Source of the DNA: Polaromonas sp.
GTDB lineage: Bacteria > Pseudomonadota > Gammaproteobacteria > Burkholderiales > Burkholderiaceae_C
NCBI RefSeq assembly: GCF_012927485.1
Contig: NZ_JABBPC010000032.1
Span: 124,001 to 188,000 of the forward strand
Reading direction: 5' to 3'
DNA length: 64,000 nt
Positions 8,584 through 18,427 of this stretch are shown here, one piece after another. The position numbers and the translations under genes are program-made. Position 1 is the first letter of the stretch; every line of letters begins with the position of its first letter. The notes under the pieces are model-generated. The model saw only the letters and a list, made by a program, of their open reading frames with translations, was not told the origin of the DNA and made no database searches.

Positions 8584-8970
8584 ATGCCCACGAGTCAACG
8601 AGTTGTCCAAGTCTGCCTGTTCATATTGGCCGCGATCGCAATGAGCGGTGGGACACTGCAGATGTACCTCGGTCAGCCAGACACGATTCCCAGGTTGGAC
8701 AATGTCCACCGGTTCATGGCCGGCGTGTATCTCTCAACGGGCGTCATTGCACTATGGGCTGGCATCACGGTTCTAGAGCAAGACACCCTTGTTTACTTGT
8801 TGGCGTTCGGCGTGCTCATGGCTGCCATTGGAAGACTGGTTTCCATCTCAAAAGTGGGCCTTCCGGAGCCTCACTCTCTGTGGCTTGGCTACCTCATCCC
8901 GGAGCTGGTCCTGCCAGTCATCATGGTGGTGGCCCATCGTGCGGGTCAGCATGTGGCGAGCGCCACCTAA
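8584..8970 (+). CDS. DUF4345 membrane protein
   Basis: This 128-residue protein has four predicted transmembrane segments (about residues 8-27, 45-65, 70-90 and 100-120). The short loop YLGQPDTIPRLDNVHRFMAGVY between the first two is typical of DUF4345 proteins. The loop VSISKVGLPEPHSLWLGYL between the last two also fits the family. The function is unknown. The start ATG 8584 has AGGAG eight bases upstream. It is flanked on both sides by long non-coding stretches, as are other genes in this accessory stretch. Confidence 0.75.
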   Translation: MPTSQRVVQVCLFILAAIAMSGGTLQMYLGQPDTIPRLDNVHRFMAGVYLSTGVIALWAGITVLEQDTLVYLLAFGVLMAAIGRLVSISKVGLPEPHSLWLGYLIPELVLPVIMVVAHRAGQHVASAT

Positions 8971-9486
8971 CCCCGCTCAATCTGCGCGCCAACCGTCGCC
9001 ACACCACCCACGATGAGGGTTAGCAGTTGGCGGTTAATGCGGACTTAGCGTCCGCAAACTGGAAAATTCTAGGTCGGCTTTGTGCCCAAAACGGCCGTTC
9101 AAGCTCTCTCATCGGTTTGACCGAAAGCAGACTATCGGGGAACCCGTGGAACTGGCCCCCTGCAATGGGTGCCCTGGTTCAGCCACACCCGACTGCTCAA
9201 ACCGATTGGGGGCATTCCTCGGGCAGAAGCTGAGGCGACCTACTGGCGACCTCCACTTAAACCAACCCGCCTTCATAATTCCCAGTGCGGTTCACTGGCG
9301 GGAAAACAGGTGCCGCACTCCGGTGCCAGTGCGGAATGACGTGTGTCAAGGGTAGCTATGTAACTGGATGTTGTCTGACAGTGTCGCGGTCTCTTGGACC
9401 ACGCGAACGGCGCGGCGTGGGATTTACAAGAAGAGTTGTGGCGAGCGTCCCGCTTGTCTACGCGTTAACTTCCCAAAGGAGCGCAC
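8971..9486. other. 516-bp non-coding stretch with short inverted repeats
   Basis: No credible gene on either strand. It contains a hairpin GCGGAC-TTAGC-GTCCGC at 9039-9055, followed by GC-rich sequence of the kind often seen as dispersed intergenic repeat remnants (for example around 9080-9110). A purine-rich AAAGGAG before 9487 is the ribosome binding site of the next gene. The rest is featureless to the eye. Confidence 0.45.
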
Positions 9487-9867
9487 ATGAACTCATCCAC
9501 CACTCAGTCGACCGGCGTAAAACCTGTTGACCCAGACCTTGTTGAGCTGGCAATTCCTGGACATGGTGTTCCGTCCCAGGATCCGAACCCTGCCGCTCAG
9601 TTTGCCCTCGATCCCGAGGAAGCCGAGCGGGAGCCAAAGTCCGCCCTGATCGGGGGCGGCTTGGTGGCCGGTTCAGCTGCAGGTGCAGCCGTCGGTGCCG
9701 TGGTTGCAGGTCCGGTCGGTGTATTGGTAGGCGGTACGCTTGGGGCCGTAGCCGGTGCGATCGGCGGCGCCGAAGCCGGCAAGTTGGTAAATCCAGAAAG
9801 CACAACCCGTGCTGACGACGCGCCAAAGGAGGCCGAAAGCACCAAGCGCGGCATCCCGCCACGCTAA
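9487..9867 (+). CDS. Small glycine-zipper protein
   Basis: This 126-residue protein has a hydrophilic N-terminal half containing HGVPSQDPNPAAQF and a strongly Gly/Ala-rich segment (about residues 56-99) with GxxxG repeats such as VAGSAAGAAVGAVV and GTLGAVAGAIGG. A charged tail follows. Glycine-zipper segments pack in membranes or self-associate. No signal peptide is visible, so it may be an inner-membrane or membrane-associated stress protein. AAAGGAG precedes ATG 9487. It is isolated between two long gaps. Function unknown. Confidence 0.65.
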   Translation: MNSSTTQSTGVKPVDPDLVELAIPGHGVPSQDPNPAAQFALDPEEAEREPKSALIGGGLVAGSAAGAAVGAVVAGPVGVLVGGTLGAVAGAIGGAEAGKLVNPESTTRADDAPKEAESTKRGIPPR

Positions 9868-10292
9868 CCTACCTTGCAATCCAGGAGCTGTCGGACTTGA
9901 GTCCAATTTAGTGCGATTGACCGGCGTGATGTCTCCTTTTTTGACGAGGTAACGCACTGATCGAACGCTCACAACGGTTGGCAGGGTCAGGTGCCACGAG
10001 GCCACCTTGAACCGCCCAGGATCCGGACTGGACGTGATCGGGGCTCACACCGCACGCAGTACGGCGAGTCTCGATTGACAGCGGCGATTTGCAATGTCGG
10101 CTTAGCCGCGCAAAGCGGTCACATGGCTACATTCTCCGAATGCTGAGAACTGGGCGGGTGCAGATGTAGCCCTCATTGAAATCGTCGCCGTATAACTGAC
10201 ATTCAAGTTGCAGAGGTCGGTCATCGGTTTGTAGCAACTCGTTCAGATATTTCTACAGCCGGTGTCGGCCAATAGCGGCCAAGCCTCACGAC
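9868..10292. other. 425-bp gap, nothing firm
   Basis: No gene with family resemblance is visible. A minus-strand frame near 9895-10005 reads like a short basic peptide with a possible helix-turn-helix flavour but lacks length and support. The gap separates the glycine-zipper gene from a truncated HEPN gene, which fits a region of past rearrangement. Confidence 0.4.
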
Positions 10293-10601
10293 TCAAGCGG
10301 CCAAGGCGACAGCGGGCCTCAGGAATGCTTTCATAGATGCAAGATTCTCGATGTCATTCTTGTACATCCGAAGTAACTTGACTACGTCTTCTGCGAATGA
10401 TGAGTATGCAGCAGCACCAAGCTCAAGATACTCACCATGAGCGATCTTGTTGCGCCGGTCTACGAGAGTTTTGTCGATAAGGTTTGCATACGCCGAGTAC
10501 GGCGCCAGTGTGACCCCGACCGACGTGGCGATATTTTCGAAGACCCTCGAACTAAGATTTGACTCTTGACAAGGCGGGATCACGCTGGAATTCGGTGGCA
10601 A
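10293..10601 (-). pseudogene. C-terminal fragment of an MAE_28990/MAE_18760-like HEPN protein
   Basis: The 102 codons from TTG 10601 hold the C-terminal half of a HEPN-domain protein. The block ESNLSSRVFENIATSVGV is followed by YANLIDKTLVDRRNKIAHGEY (in part). Here RNKIAH is the Rx4H motif that marks HEPN ribonucleases. Full-length relatives are about twice as long and have an N-terminal half that is missing. The frame stays open upstream to the tolC stop region with no ATG, so this is most likely a remnant, perhaps of a toxin or defence gene. It lies 38 bases after tolC on the same strand, so it may still be transcribed by read-through. Confidence 0.65.
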
Positions 10602-10639
10602 CCCATCGCAGGGTTCAGGCCGGACATTAGCCGCGTGAC

Positions 10640-12001
10640 TTATTTGACCAGCAGCGCGTTGATTTGCTGCAAATTGTCCGGTGTCAAGGTGCCATTGGCC
10701 TGGCGCAAGCGCAGGTCGCCAAGCAGCACGTTGTAACGCGCCTGCGCCAGATCGCGCTTGGTTTGAAACAGCTGGCTTTGCGAGTTGAGTACGTCGATGT
10801 TGATGCGGACGCCGACTTGATAGCCCAGCTTGTTGGCATCAAGAGCACTCTGGCTGGACAACTCGGCGGCTTCCAGCGCCTTGACTTGGCCCTGGCCCGA
10901 CTGCACGCCGAAGTAAGCCGTGCGGGTGCTCAGGGCTACAGCCCGGCGTGCGCCTTCCAGATCACTTTGGGCCTTGTCTTTGAGCGACAGGGTTTCCCGG
11001 ACCCGGTTTTGCGTCGCAAAGCCCGCAAACAGCGGGACATTGAGAAGCAAGCCGATGTTGCTGGTGTTGGCACGGGTGGACAAGGTGTTCAGCGACGTTG
11101 CACTGCCCGATGGATTGCGGGTGACGTTGTAGCTGGCGACGGCGTCCAGCGTAGGCTTGTGGCCAGCTTCCGCCTTATTCACTTCAAGCTCCGCGATCTC
11201 CAGCCCGGACCTGGCTTGTCGAATATTGGGATGCACCGCCTCCGATTGCTGTACCCACGCATTGACGTCCGCCGGTACGACAGGTGGCAGATTTACCGGG
11301 ATCACCAGACCTTTAGGCTGTGATTCTGTTTTGCCGACCAACTGGTCAAGTGCGATTTTTTTGACGCGCAAATCGTTCTCTGCAGCAATTTCCTGGGCGA
11401 TCACCAGGTCGTAGCGCGCCTGCGCCTCGCGCGTGTCGGTGATGGTGGAGGTGCCCACTTCGAAATTACGTTTGGCGAACGCCAGCTGTTCATCCACGGC
11501 GGCTTTTTGCGCCTGCACAAACGTCAGGGTATCTTGCGCCGCGAGCACGTCAAAGTAGGCTTGACTGGTGCGCACAATCAGGTCTTGCTCGGCGACATCA
11601 AGCTGGGCCTTGGCCAGGTCCACCTGCTTGAAACTTTGCTCGTAACTGGCCCAGTTGGCAGGACGGTACAGGGGCTGCGTGGCTGTCAGGGTGGCATTTT
11701 CCGAGTTGAAGCTGCGGTCGATCGCCGGATTGGTGTTTTGAAAACCAGTGCGTGAAACACCTGCGGCCAGACCAGCGGTTGGCAAAATGCCGGCCTTGGC
11801 CTGGTCGGCTCTGGCGAGGTTGGCGTCATATTGCAGTTTGGCGGATTGATAGGTCGCGTCAAAAGCACGCGCTGAGTCATACAACTCCACTAAGCTCTGC
11901 GCCTGCGCCATCGGAGCCAGCGCCAGCAGCGCCGAGGCGATTGCAATCGCCGAGGGGAAAAGTGACAAGTTTTGCATTGGCAGTTTTTGGGCTGTGGTCA
12001 T
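10640..12001 (-). CDS. tolC: TolC-family outer membrane efflux protein
   Basis: This 453-residue protein has a signal peptide (cleavage near AQAQSLVELY, about residue 35) and the duplicated long helical repeats of TolC outer-membrane channels. Typical pieces are FDATYQSAKLQYDANLARADQA, SYEQSFKQVDLAKAQLDVAEQ (in part) and the mirrored region GVRINIDVLNSQSQLFQTKRDL (in part). It forms a trimeric outer-membrane/periplasmic tunnel working with an adaptor and an inner-membrane pump. The adaptor and RND pump lie upstream on the same strand, separated by pcm and rhodanese genes. That makes a complete tripartite pump possible from this locus, although TolC usually serves several pumps. Confidence 0.9.
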   Translation of the reverse strand: MTTAQKLPMQNLSLFPSAIAIASALLALAPMAQAQSLVELYDSARAFDATYQSAKLQYDANLARADQAKAGILPTAGLAAGVSRTGFQNTNPAIDRSFNSENATLTATQPLYRPANWASYEQSFKQVDLAKAQLDVAEQDLIVRTSQAYFDVLAAQDTLTFVQAQKAAVDEQLAFAKRNFEVGTSTITDTREAQARYDLVIAQEIAAENDLRVKKIALDQLVGKTESQPKGLVIPVNLPPVVPADVNAWVQQSEAVHPNIRQARSGLEIAELEVNKAEAGHKPTLDAVASYNVTRNPSGSATSLNTLSTRANTSNIGLLLNVPLFAGFATQNRVRETLSLKDKAQSDLEGARRAVALSTRTAYFGVQSGQGQVKALEAAELSSQSALDANKLGYQVGVRINIDVLNSQSQLFQTKRDLAQARYNVLLGDLRLRQANGTLTPDNLQQINALLVK

Positions 12002-12079
12002 TGGGATCCTGAGGAAGTTGATAGATCAACAAATTAACGAGTCAGCAAATTAAAATTCAGCAGTAGCCGCCACCGCGCA

Positions 12080-12424
12080 TCAATAAAGTGGAACGGACGG
12101 ATCAACCTGCTGCGACCAGGCGTTGATACCGCCCTGCAGGTTGACGACTTCAGTAAAGCCGCTTTGCATTAAATAATTAGCGACCTGCAGGCTGCGCATG
12201 CCGTGATGGCACAGACACGCAATCGGCTGGCCGGTGCCGAGCAGGTTTTGTAGTTCGTCAAGGCGCGTCGGAATGTCGCGCATCGGAATGTGCACTAAGG
12301 TGAAACCATCCTCCTTGACCGATGCTGTCTGCAACTCCCAGGGCTCGCGCACATCGAGCACTACCGGCGTACGGGCAGTGTCGCGCCAGGCAGTGAACTG
12401 GGAGGGGCTTAATTGGGAAATCAT
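12080..12424 (-). CDS. Rhodanese-like sulfurtransferase domain protein
   Basis: This 114-residue single-domain rhodanese has the active-site loop CHHGMRS with its catalytic cysteine at about residue 72. Flanking elements VVLDVREPWELQTA and YLMQSGFTEVVNLQGGINAW are typical. Such proteins carry persulfide sulfur on the cysteine; the acceptor is unknown. There is no signal peptide, so it is cytoplasmic. It sits between pcm (25 bases upstream) and tolC (78 bases downstream), all on the minus strand. The pcm-rhodanese-tolC order is, from memory, a conserved arrangement in Burkholderiales. Confidence 0.88.
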   Translation of the reverse strand: MISQLSPSQFTAWRDTARTPVVLDVREPWELQTASVKEDGFTLVHIPMRDIPTRLDELQNLLGTGQPIACLCHHGMRSLQVANYLMQSGFTEVVNLQGGINAWSQQVDPSVPLY

Positions 12425-12449
12425 CAGCGACGCCTTCAGCAGTTAGATT

Positions 12450-13139
12450 TCAAAAAACGAACTTGGAAGGCTCGGGGAAATTGAGCAGCCGTGGTGCCAC
12501 CGTGTCCCAAGCCTGCGTCGTGCGCCAGGCGTCTTGGCCCACACGGGTGATCAGCGTCGCCCGCATCATGGGTTCAAACCCGACAATGGCACTCAAACGT
12601 CCGCCGACCTTGAGCAGCGCCAAGAGCGAGGGGGGCACCGCAGCGACGGAGCCGCTGAGCACAATCACGTCAAAAGGGCCGCGCAACGGGTCGGTACCAG
12701 AAACTGCCATCGCAATATTGGCGGCCCCATCACCCGTGCGGACCTCTGCGTTGTAGATGCCGGATTTCTGCAGGTTGTTCCGAGCGGTCTCGGCCAGCAC
12801 TGCGTCAATCTCGAGCGTCATGACCTGCTGCGCACGGTGGGCCAGCAGTGCCGCCATGTAACCGGAACCGGTGCCGATCTCCAGCACCTTTTCGTGCTTC
12901 TGCACACCGAGGTCTTGCAGGATGCGGGCTTCGACCTTGGGTGCCAGCATGCACTGGCTGGGGTTTTGCTGCGGGGGGAGAGGAATTTCCATGTCTGCAA
13001 ACGCCAGCGCCCTGTAGGCGGGCGGCACAAAATCCTCGCGTCGAACGACGGCAAGCAGTGAGAGGACCTGGTTGTCCAGCACTTCCCAGGGACGGATCTG
13101 TTGCTCAATCATGTTGAATCGGGCTTGTTCGTAGTTCAT
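12450..13139 (-). CDS. pcm: Protein-L-isoaspartate O-methyltransferase
   Basis: About 229 residues starting at ATG 13139 (MNYEQARFNMIEQQIRPWEV). An upstream in-frame ATG at 13184 would add 15 residues with no family resemblance. The SAM-binding motif LEIGTGSGYMAALLA and the post-motif VMTLEIDAVLAETA are evident, with an N-terminal part typical of PCMT. The family repairs isoaspartyl residues by methylating them with S-adenosylmethionine in the cytosol. Beta-proteobacterial members next to tolC form a divergent branch, so activity is assumed from family only. It follows the RND pump by 62 bases and may have its own promoter. Confidence 0.85.
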   Translation of the reverse strand: MNYEQARFNMIEQQIRPWEVLDNQVLSLLAVVRREDFVPPAYRALAFADMEIPLPPQQNPSQCMLAPKVEARILQDLGVQKHEKVLEIGTGSGYMAALLAHRAQQVMTLEIDAVLAETARNNLQKSGIYNAEVRTGDGAANIAMAVSGTDPLRGPFDVIVLSGSVAAVPPSLLALLKVGGRLSAIVGFEPMMRATLITRVGQDAWRTTQAWDTVAPRLLNFPEPSKFVF

Positions 13140-13201
13140 GGCGGAATTGGTTGTTAACAGGGTGAAGGAAGAATGAGACGGCATCAGGCGAAACCCTGAT
13201 T

Positions 13202-16200
13202 TTAGACGTGGCGTGAGGCGGCCTCCGGATCGGTCTCAGCCGTTGCAGCCGGTGCCGCGGTGGGTGTTTTTCGGCCAAACTTGCGTTTGAACCATTGGGC
13301 CAGGTCGTCCATGTAGCAGTAGGTCACGGGGACCACGACCAGTGTGAGCAGCGAGGAGGTGATCACGCCTCCAATCACCGCCTGGCCCATGGGGGCGCGT
13401 TGCTCCGAGCCCTCAGTCAGCGCAAAGGCCAGTGGCATCATGCCGAAAACCATCGCCAGCGTGGTCATCAGGATGGGGCGCAGTCGCACTTTGGCGGCCT
13501 GCAGCAAGGCCTGGCTGCGTTCCATCCCCTGCTCGCGCATTCGGATCGCGAAGTCCACTAGCAAAATAGCGTTCTTGGTGACCAGGCCCATCAGCATGAC
13601 CACCCCGATCACGGAAAACATCGACAGCGTGGAGCGAAACAGCAGCAACGCCAGCACCACGCCGATGAGGGTCAGCGGGAGTGATGTCATCAAGGCCATC
13701 GGCTGAAAAAAGCTCTTGAACTGGCTGGCCAGAATCATGTAGATAAACAAAATCGCCATCACCAATGCCGAGACTGCATAGCCAAACGATTCCGCCATGT
13801 TCTTGGTGGACCCGCTGAATTGGTAGCGATAGCCCGGTGGAAAATTGATGCCGTCCAGCGCCGCCTTGATGCCGTCCGATACTTCGCCAGCCGAGCGGTT
13901 GTAGACATTGCCATTGATGGCCACTTCGCGGGTCAGGTCGCGCCGGTTGATCTGGTTCGGTCCGGTCGTTTCCTTCACGCTGGCCACCTGACTGAGTCGC
14001 ACGACGCGTGCGGAGCCGTCGGGATTATTGCCCATGGTGCTGCTCGTAAAAGGCAAGCGTTCCAGGTCCTGCGGCGCAGTGCGGGCTTCGGGTGCCAGCC
14101 GCACGTTCACGTCGTAAGTCTGGTCATCGGACGCACGCCAGTTGCCCACGGTCTGGCCGGCAATCAGCGTGCGCAGCGAAGCGGCAATCTGCGACACCGA
14201 AAGGCCTAGATCCGAGGCGGCATCGCGCCGTACATCGACTTCAATCACCGGTTGGTCGGCCTTGACGCTGGAGTCCAGGTCCACCAGTCCGGGAATACCC
14301 CGGATTTTTTCGGTAATAAGGTGCGTGAGTCGCTCCAATTCCTTCAGGTCCGGACCTTGCAGCGAAAACTCTACCTGCTTGTTGCTGCCCACGGCGTCGA
14401 GCAAACCAACGTGAGTGACGGTCATGCCTGGCACCTGTTTGAGCCGCTCGCGCAGTACGCCCGATATCTCGTCCACATTGCGCGTGCGTGCGCTGCGGTC
14501 TACCAGGCGCACATACACGCTGGCGTACATCTTGCCTTTCGCGTTGCCAGTGTTAAGCGTGGCCAGGGTGTAGGTCACCTCAGGAAACTCGCGAATGATG
14601 GCTTCGACCTGTCGGGCCTTGGCTTCGGTGGTTTCCAGCGAGGAACCCACCGGCGTATAAAAGTTGAGCGTGGTCTCGGAGAAGTCGGCCTTAGGGACAA
14701 ACTCGGTACCCAGCAAGGGCACCATGAAAATACTGATGGCGAAAATCAACGCAGCCAGTCCGAGGGTGGTCAGTTTGTGAACCAGCGACCAGCGCAACAG
14801 ACGCTGATAACTGTGGCTCAGTGATTCGGTCGTGCGGGCAAACCAGCCCGTGACGCGACCAATGCTTCTGTCGTAAAACGTGATCGGTTTATGTCGCTGG
14901 CCGTCCGCCTCAATGGAGGGGTCGTGCCAAATGCTTGACAGCATAGGGTCCAGCGTAAAGCTCACGAACATCGAGATCAGCACTGCCGCCACAATCGTGA
15001 TGCCAAACTCGTGAAAAAATTTGCCGATGATGCCGCCCATGAAACCAATCGGCAAGAACACGGCGACGATCGAAAAGGTCGTGGCAAGCACGGCCAGGCC
15101 AATCTCCTGCGTTCCGTCCAGTGCCGCCTGGTAGGGCGTTTTCCCCATCTGCACGTGCCGCACAATGTTCTCGCGCACCACAATCGCATCGTCAATCAGC
15201 AGGCCTACGCACAACGACAAGGCCATCAGCGTGATCATGTTGATGGTGAAGCCGAACAGATTCATAAACAGGAAAGTGCCGATGATGGAAATCGGCAGCG
15301 TCAGACCGGTGATCACCGTAGAGCGCCATGAATTTAGAAACAAAAACACGATCAGCACGGTTAGCAGCGCGCCTTCAATCAGCGTATCGCGAACATTTTC
15401 TACGGCAACGCGAATGGGCCGTGAGCCGTCGGTAATCAGCTCAAGCCGAGCGCCCGGAGGCAGCAGCGGCCGCATGTCGGCGACGGCCTTGTTGAGCCCG
15501 TCCACGACACCGATGGTATTTTCGTCCTGGGCTTTTTGTACCGTCAACAGCAAGGTGCGCTGGCCGTTGTAAAGCGCCAGGCTGTCGAGTTCTTGCGCCC
15601 CGTCTGCGATCCGGGCGACCTGATCCACGGTGATAAAGGCGCTACCTTTACGCGCCACAATGATTTTGCCAAAGTCTTCGGGCCGCTTCATGCGTGCGTC
15701 GATCTTCACCATGCGCTCCTGCGCCAGCGAGCGGATGGCGCCCACCGGCAGGTCCTGGTTTTCATTGCGCACGGCATTCACCACTTGGTCGGCTGTAATG
15801 CCGAGCGATTCCATGGCTTGTGGATTGAGGTAGATATTGATCTCGCGCTTGGTGCCGCCCACCAGCGTCACAGAGCCCGCGCCGCGAACATTTTCAAGAC
15901 GCTTTTTCAGGACCTGGTCAGCCCAGTTGGTCAGCTCTATGGCCGACATGGTTTTACCGTTGGCCGCCTGCGCCAGCACGGCTACTGACCAAATGGCACG
16001 GCTTGCCGGGTCAAATCGCAACACACGCGGTTCTTTCACCTCGTCGCGAAAGCTGGGCCGAATGGCCGCAATTTTTTCGCGCACATCTTCTGCCGCTTTG
16101 CGCCCGTCAATGTAGAGCTGGAATTCGATGACGACGACAGCTTGACCTTCAAAGCTGCGCGAAGTCAAGGTGTTGATACCGGCGATCGAGTTGACGCCTT

Positions 16201-16405
16201 CTTCAATTTTTTTGGTGACTTCGCTTTCAACGATTTCGGGTGAAGCGCCCGGGTAATCTGCCGTAATGACGACCACCGGAAAGTCGATGTTGGGGAACTG
16301 GTCGACCTGCATGCGCTGGTAGGAAAAAAGCCCAAGCACCACGATGGCCAGCATCACCATGGTGGCAAATACTGGATTTTTGAGACTGACTTGCGTGAAC
16401 CACAT
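13202..16405 (-). CDS. RND efflux pump inner-membrane subunit (HAE1/AcrB type)
   Basis: This 1067-residue protein has twelve membrane segments and two large periplasmic loops, typical of AcrB/MexB/OqxB-like proton-drug antiporters. The proton-relay pair lies in TM4 within [13 protein letters not shown] (about residue 405). The N-terminus [20 protein letters not shown] and the block [16 protein letters not shown] are characteristic. The heavy-metal subgroup is less likely because the TM4 motif is the drug type. It is 12 bases downstream of its adaptor and under the tetR-led promoter. Substrates are probably organic compounds, dyes or antibiotics; this cannot be specified. Confidence 0.9.
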   Translation of the reverse strand: MWFTQVSLKNPVFATMVMLAIVVLGLFSYQRMQVDQFPNIDFPVVVITADYPGASPEIVESEVTKKIEEGVNSIAGINTLTSRSFEGQAVVVIEFQLYIDGRKAAEDVREKIAAIRPSFRDEVKEPRVLRFDPASRAIWSVAVLAQAANGKTMSAIELTNWADQVLKKRLENVRGAGSVTLVGGTKREINIYLNPQAMESLGITADQVVNAVRNENQDLPVGAIRSLAQERMVKIDARMKRPEDFGKIIVARKGSAFITVDQVARIADGAQELDSLALYNGQRTLLLTVQKAQDENTIGVVDGLNKAVADMRPLLPPGARLELITDGSRPIRVAVENVRDTLIEGALLTVLIVFLFLNSWRSTVITGLTLPISIIGTFLFMNLFGFTINMITLMALSLCVGLLIDDAIVVRENIVRHVQMGKTPYQAALDGTQEIGLAVLATTFSIVAVFLPIGFMGGIIGKFFHEFGITIVAAVLISMFVSFTLDPMLSSIWHDPSIEADGQRHKPITFYDRSIGRVTGWFARTTESLSHSYQRLLRWSLVHKLTTLGLAALIFAISIFMVPLLGTEFVPKADFSETTLNFYTPVGSSLETTEAKARQVEAIIREFPEVTYTLATLNTGNAKGKMYASVYVRLVDRSARTRNVDEISGVLRERLKQVPGMTVTHVGLLDAVGSNKQVEFSLQGPDLKELERLTHLITEKIRGIPGLVDLDSSVKADQPVIEVDVRRDAASDLGLSVSQIAASLRTLIAGQTVGNWRASDDQTYDVNVRLAPEARTAPQDLERLPFTSSTMGNNPDGSARVVRLSQVASVKETTGPNQINRRDLTREVAINGNVYNRSAGEVSDGIKAALDGINFPPGYRYQFSGSTKNMAESFGYAVSALVMAILFIYMILASQFKSFFQPMALMTSLPLTLIGVVLALLLFRSTLSMFSVIGVVMLMGLVTKNAILLVDFAIRMREQGMERSQALLQAAKVRLRPILMTTLAMVFGMMPLAFALTEGSEQRAPMGQAVIGGVITSSLLTLVVVPVTYCYMDDLAQWFKRKFGRKTPTAAPAATAETDPEAASRHV

Positions 16406-16417
16406 GGTGGGTGTCGC

Positions 16418-17602
16418 TCAAGGTGCAGGTTTGGCTAACGCGGGGGCGCCGGGCTGGGCGCTGGGCATCTGCGTGAACCGGACCGGGGTACCTTCACGCA
16501 AGAGACCGATTTCGCCCCGAATAACCAGCGCGTTGGCAGCCAGCCCCTTGATGGCGACGACCGCTTCGCCGTCGGCCATGCCGCGCCCGCCAAGCGCTAC
16601 CGCTTTGTAAACGACCTGCCCATTTTCAACCGCCTGCACATACGGCGCAGGCTTGTCGGTGCGCACCGCGCTGGTCGGTAGCGACAACAGCGAGCCACGG
16701 GCCGTGCCCAGCGTGCCTTGTGCAAACAAGCCCTGGCGCAACGGTAGGGCAGTGCCGTCGTCGGTATTTTTCAGGCTCAGATAAACCAGCACGCTGCGGC
16801 TGCCCGCCTGCGCGCTGGGGTTGATGCGTATAACTCTAGCCGGAACAGTTTGCAGGCTGCCCTCAATGTGAAGTTCAGCGGTTTGGTCTAAGCGCACTTC
16901 CAGGGCGTCGGTGGCGCTCAGTGCGGCCTCCAGTTCAAGCTGGCTCAAATCGACTATCTCGATAATTTTTGCGTCGATGCCTACGCGCTCTCCCGGCTGT
17001 GCCAGGCGCTGGGATACCTGTCCCGAAATAGGCGTTTTCAACACCGTGTCAGCGAGCGACTTGGCGGCAATTTCGGTCGCTGCCAATGCCGCCTGGTAGG
17101 TAGACTGCGCCGCGTTAAGGTTGGCGAGCGACGTGTCCAGTGCCGTTTTCGAGATAAAACCTTGCTCCACCAGTGCCTTGTTGTTGTCGTATTGGCGCCG
17201 CACGACCTCCGCCTGCGCTTTTGCGGATTCGGCTTGCTCCCTGGCTTGCCGCACCCGGGACTGGTATTCGGCCGCATCAATGCGTGCAACCACCTGTCCT
17301 GCCTTGACAAAGTCGCCTTCGCGCAGCGCCAACCCCTGAAGTTCGCCGGCCACCCGGGCCTTGATGACGACCGAGTTGACCGCCTTGAGGGCACCGGACA
17401 CAGCCAACCCCTGCACCACGTCTCGGGATTGGGCCTTGACCACGTCGGTGCTGGCAAGTTCCACCAACCCTGAGGCCTTGGCCGCGCTGCTCGCAGCCAG
17501 AGCCGCTTGGTCCGCTTTGCGTGCTGACAGGGCGCGCACCACACCGCCAACAATCAGCAACAGCACGAGAAGGGCGATGGCCCATTTGATCTGGCGCTTC
17601 AT
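16418..17602 (-). CDS. RND periplasmic adaptor (membrane fusion protein)
   Basis: About 394 residues from ATG 17602, starting MKRQIKWAIALLVLLLIVGG. The reading frame stays open further upstream, but that part overlaps tetR and is not protein-like, so the internal ATG was chosen; it overlaps the tetR stop as ATGA. An N-terminal membrane anchor is followed by the lipoyl/hairpin region with VIKARVAGELQGLALREGD and TPISGQVSQRL, then beta-barrel and membrane-proximal domains, as in AcrA/MexA-type adaptors. It links the RND pump with TolC in the periplasm. Confidence 0.9.
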   Translation of the reverse strand: MKRQIKWAIALLVLLLIVGGVVRALSARKADQAALAASSAAKASGLVELASTDVVKAQSRDVVQGLAVSGALKAVNSVVIKARVAGELQGLALREGDFVKAGQVVARIDAAEYQSRVRQAREQAESAKAQAEVVRRQYDNNKALVEQGFISKTALDTSLANLNAAQSTYQAALAATEIAAKSLADTVLKTPISGQVSQRLAQPGERVGIDAKIIEIVDLSQLELEAALSATDALEVRLDQTAELHIEGSLQTVPARVIRINPSAQAGSRSVLVYLSLKNTDDGTALPLRQGLFAQGTLGTARGSLLSLPTSAVRTDKPAPYVQAVENGQVVYKAVALGGRGMADGEAVVAIKGLAANALVIRGEIGLLREGTPVRFTQMPSAQPGAPALAKPAP

Positions 17603-18300
17603 GCCCGGACTTTCTCGGGGCCTTGGCCCAAATTGACCGGCGAACTGCTTAGGCCGTACAAAATGGTGTTCAACTGCGTCCTGATATATTTTTTCTGATC
17701 CAAGCCAAGATCGTCCGGCATACAAACGCCCATCGAGTGTTTTGCCAGAATCAGGAAGGTCATCGGGGCGATCACACTGTAAACGGCGTAGTCCAAATCC
17801 ATCTTGCGGAATTCCCCGCGATCCATGCCACGTTGCAGAACTCGGCGAATTAAAGCGTGGCCGGGTCGAATGACCTCCTGCTGGTAGAAGGCGGCGATGG
17901 CCGGAAAATTTTTGGCTTCGCTCACCATCAGTTTGTTGATGCCCGATGCCCGGGTGGCGCCTAAGCGGTCCCACCAGCTGTTCATGCAGTAGCCCAGCAT
18001 GTCGGCCGAGCTACCTTCGAAGGATTCAAATTCATCGTTCCAGCCCTTGAGGTGACCGGAAATGTTTTCGCACACGACCGCCTTGAACAATTCTTCCTTG
18101 CTTTGGAAGTAAAGAAACAGCGTCCCCTTGGACACCCCGGCACGCGCGGCGACTTCTTCAACACGGGTTGCTGCAAAGCCTTTTTCAACAAACAGGTCTA
18201 GCGCAGCATCCAGCAACTCGCCCGGGCGAGCCCCTTTGCGGCGTTCCCGTTTGTGGGCGTCGGCGGGTAGTTTGTCGCAGAATCGTTTGATAAGGGGCAT
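17599..18300 (-). CDS. TetR/AcrR-family repressor of the RND operon
   Basis: This 233-residue protein has an N-terminal TetR helix-turn-helix, about residues 28-75, ending in GVSKGTLFLYFQSKEELF, the classic recognition-helix region. The rest is a helical ligand-binding domain. A basic segment (HKRERRKGAR) precedes the DNA-binding domain. It is the first gene of the tetR-adaptor-pump unit and overlaps the adaptor start by four bases (ATGA), indicating translational coupling. A palindrome directly before its start codon suggests that it represses its own operon and is released by a pump substrate. The regulatory role is inferred from family and position. Confidence 0.9.
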   Translation of the reverse strand: MPLIKRFCDKLPADAHKRERRKGARPGELLDAALDLFVEKGFAATRVEEVAARAGVSKGTLFLYFQSKEELFKAVVCENISGHLKGWNDEFESFEGSSADMLGYCMNSWWDRLGATRASGINKLMVSEAKNFPAIAAFYQQEVIRPGHALIRRVLQRGMDRGEFRKMDLDYAVYSVIAPMTFLILAKHSMGVCMPDDLGLDQKKYIRTQLNTILYGLSSSPVNLGQGPEKVRA

Positions 18301-18302
18301 TG

Positions 18303-18324
18303 TTACTGACTGGTTGGTTAGTAA
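18303..18324. promoter_or_regulatory. Palindromic TetR operator candidate
   Basis: The inverted repeat TTACTGAC-N6-GTTAGTAA (one mismatch between arms) lies immediately upstream of the tetR start codon at 18300. This matches the spacing and style of TetR/AcrR operators. Binding here would cover the ribosome binding site and promoter of the efflux operon. Confidence 0.65.
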
Positions 18325-18427
18325 TGTAGCTTTTTAGACGTTTACCGTCAACCTGAGCCCGACAAGGTGCAGCACACCCTCCTCAAAAGGTAAACCTGCC
18401 AGGAAACGCTTCCTGCAAAGCTGCCCG

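Noticed and set aside
9039-9055. Hairpin considered as a terminator for the DUF4345 gene
   Set aside because: It is about 70 bases past the stop and lacks a T-tract; it looks more like an intergenic repeat remnant.
9673-10005. Minus-strand frame with a possible helix-turn-helix flavour
   Set aside because: Mostly antisense to the glycine-zipper gene; the remaining 35 codons are too few to support a gene.
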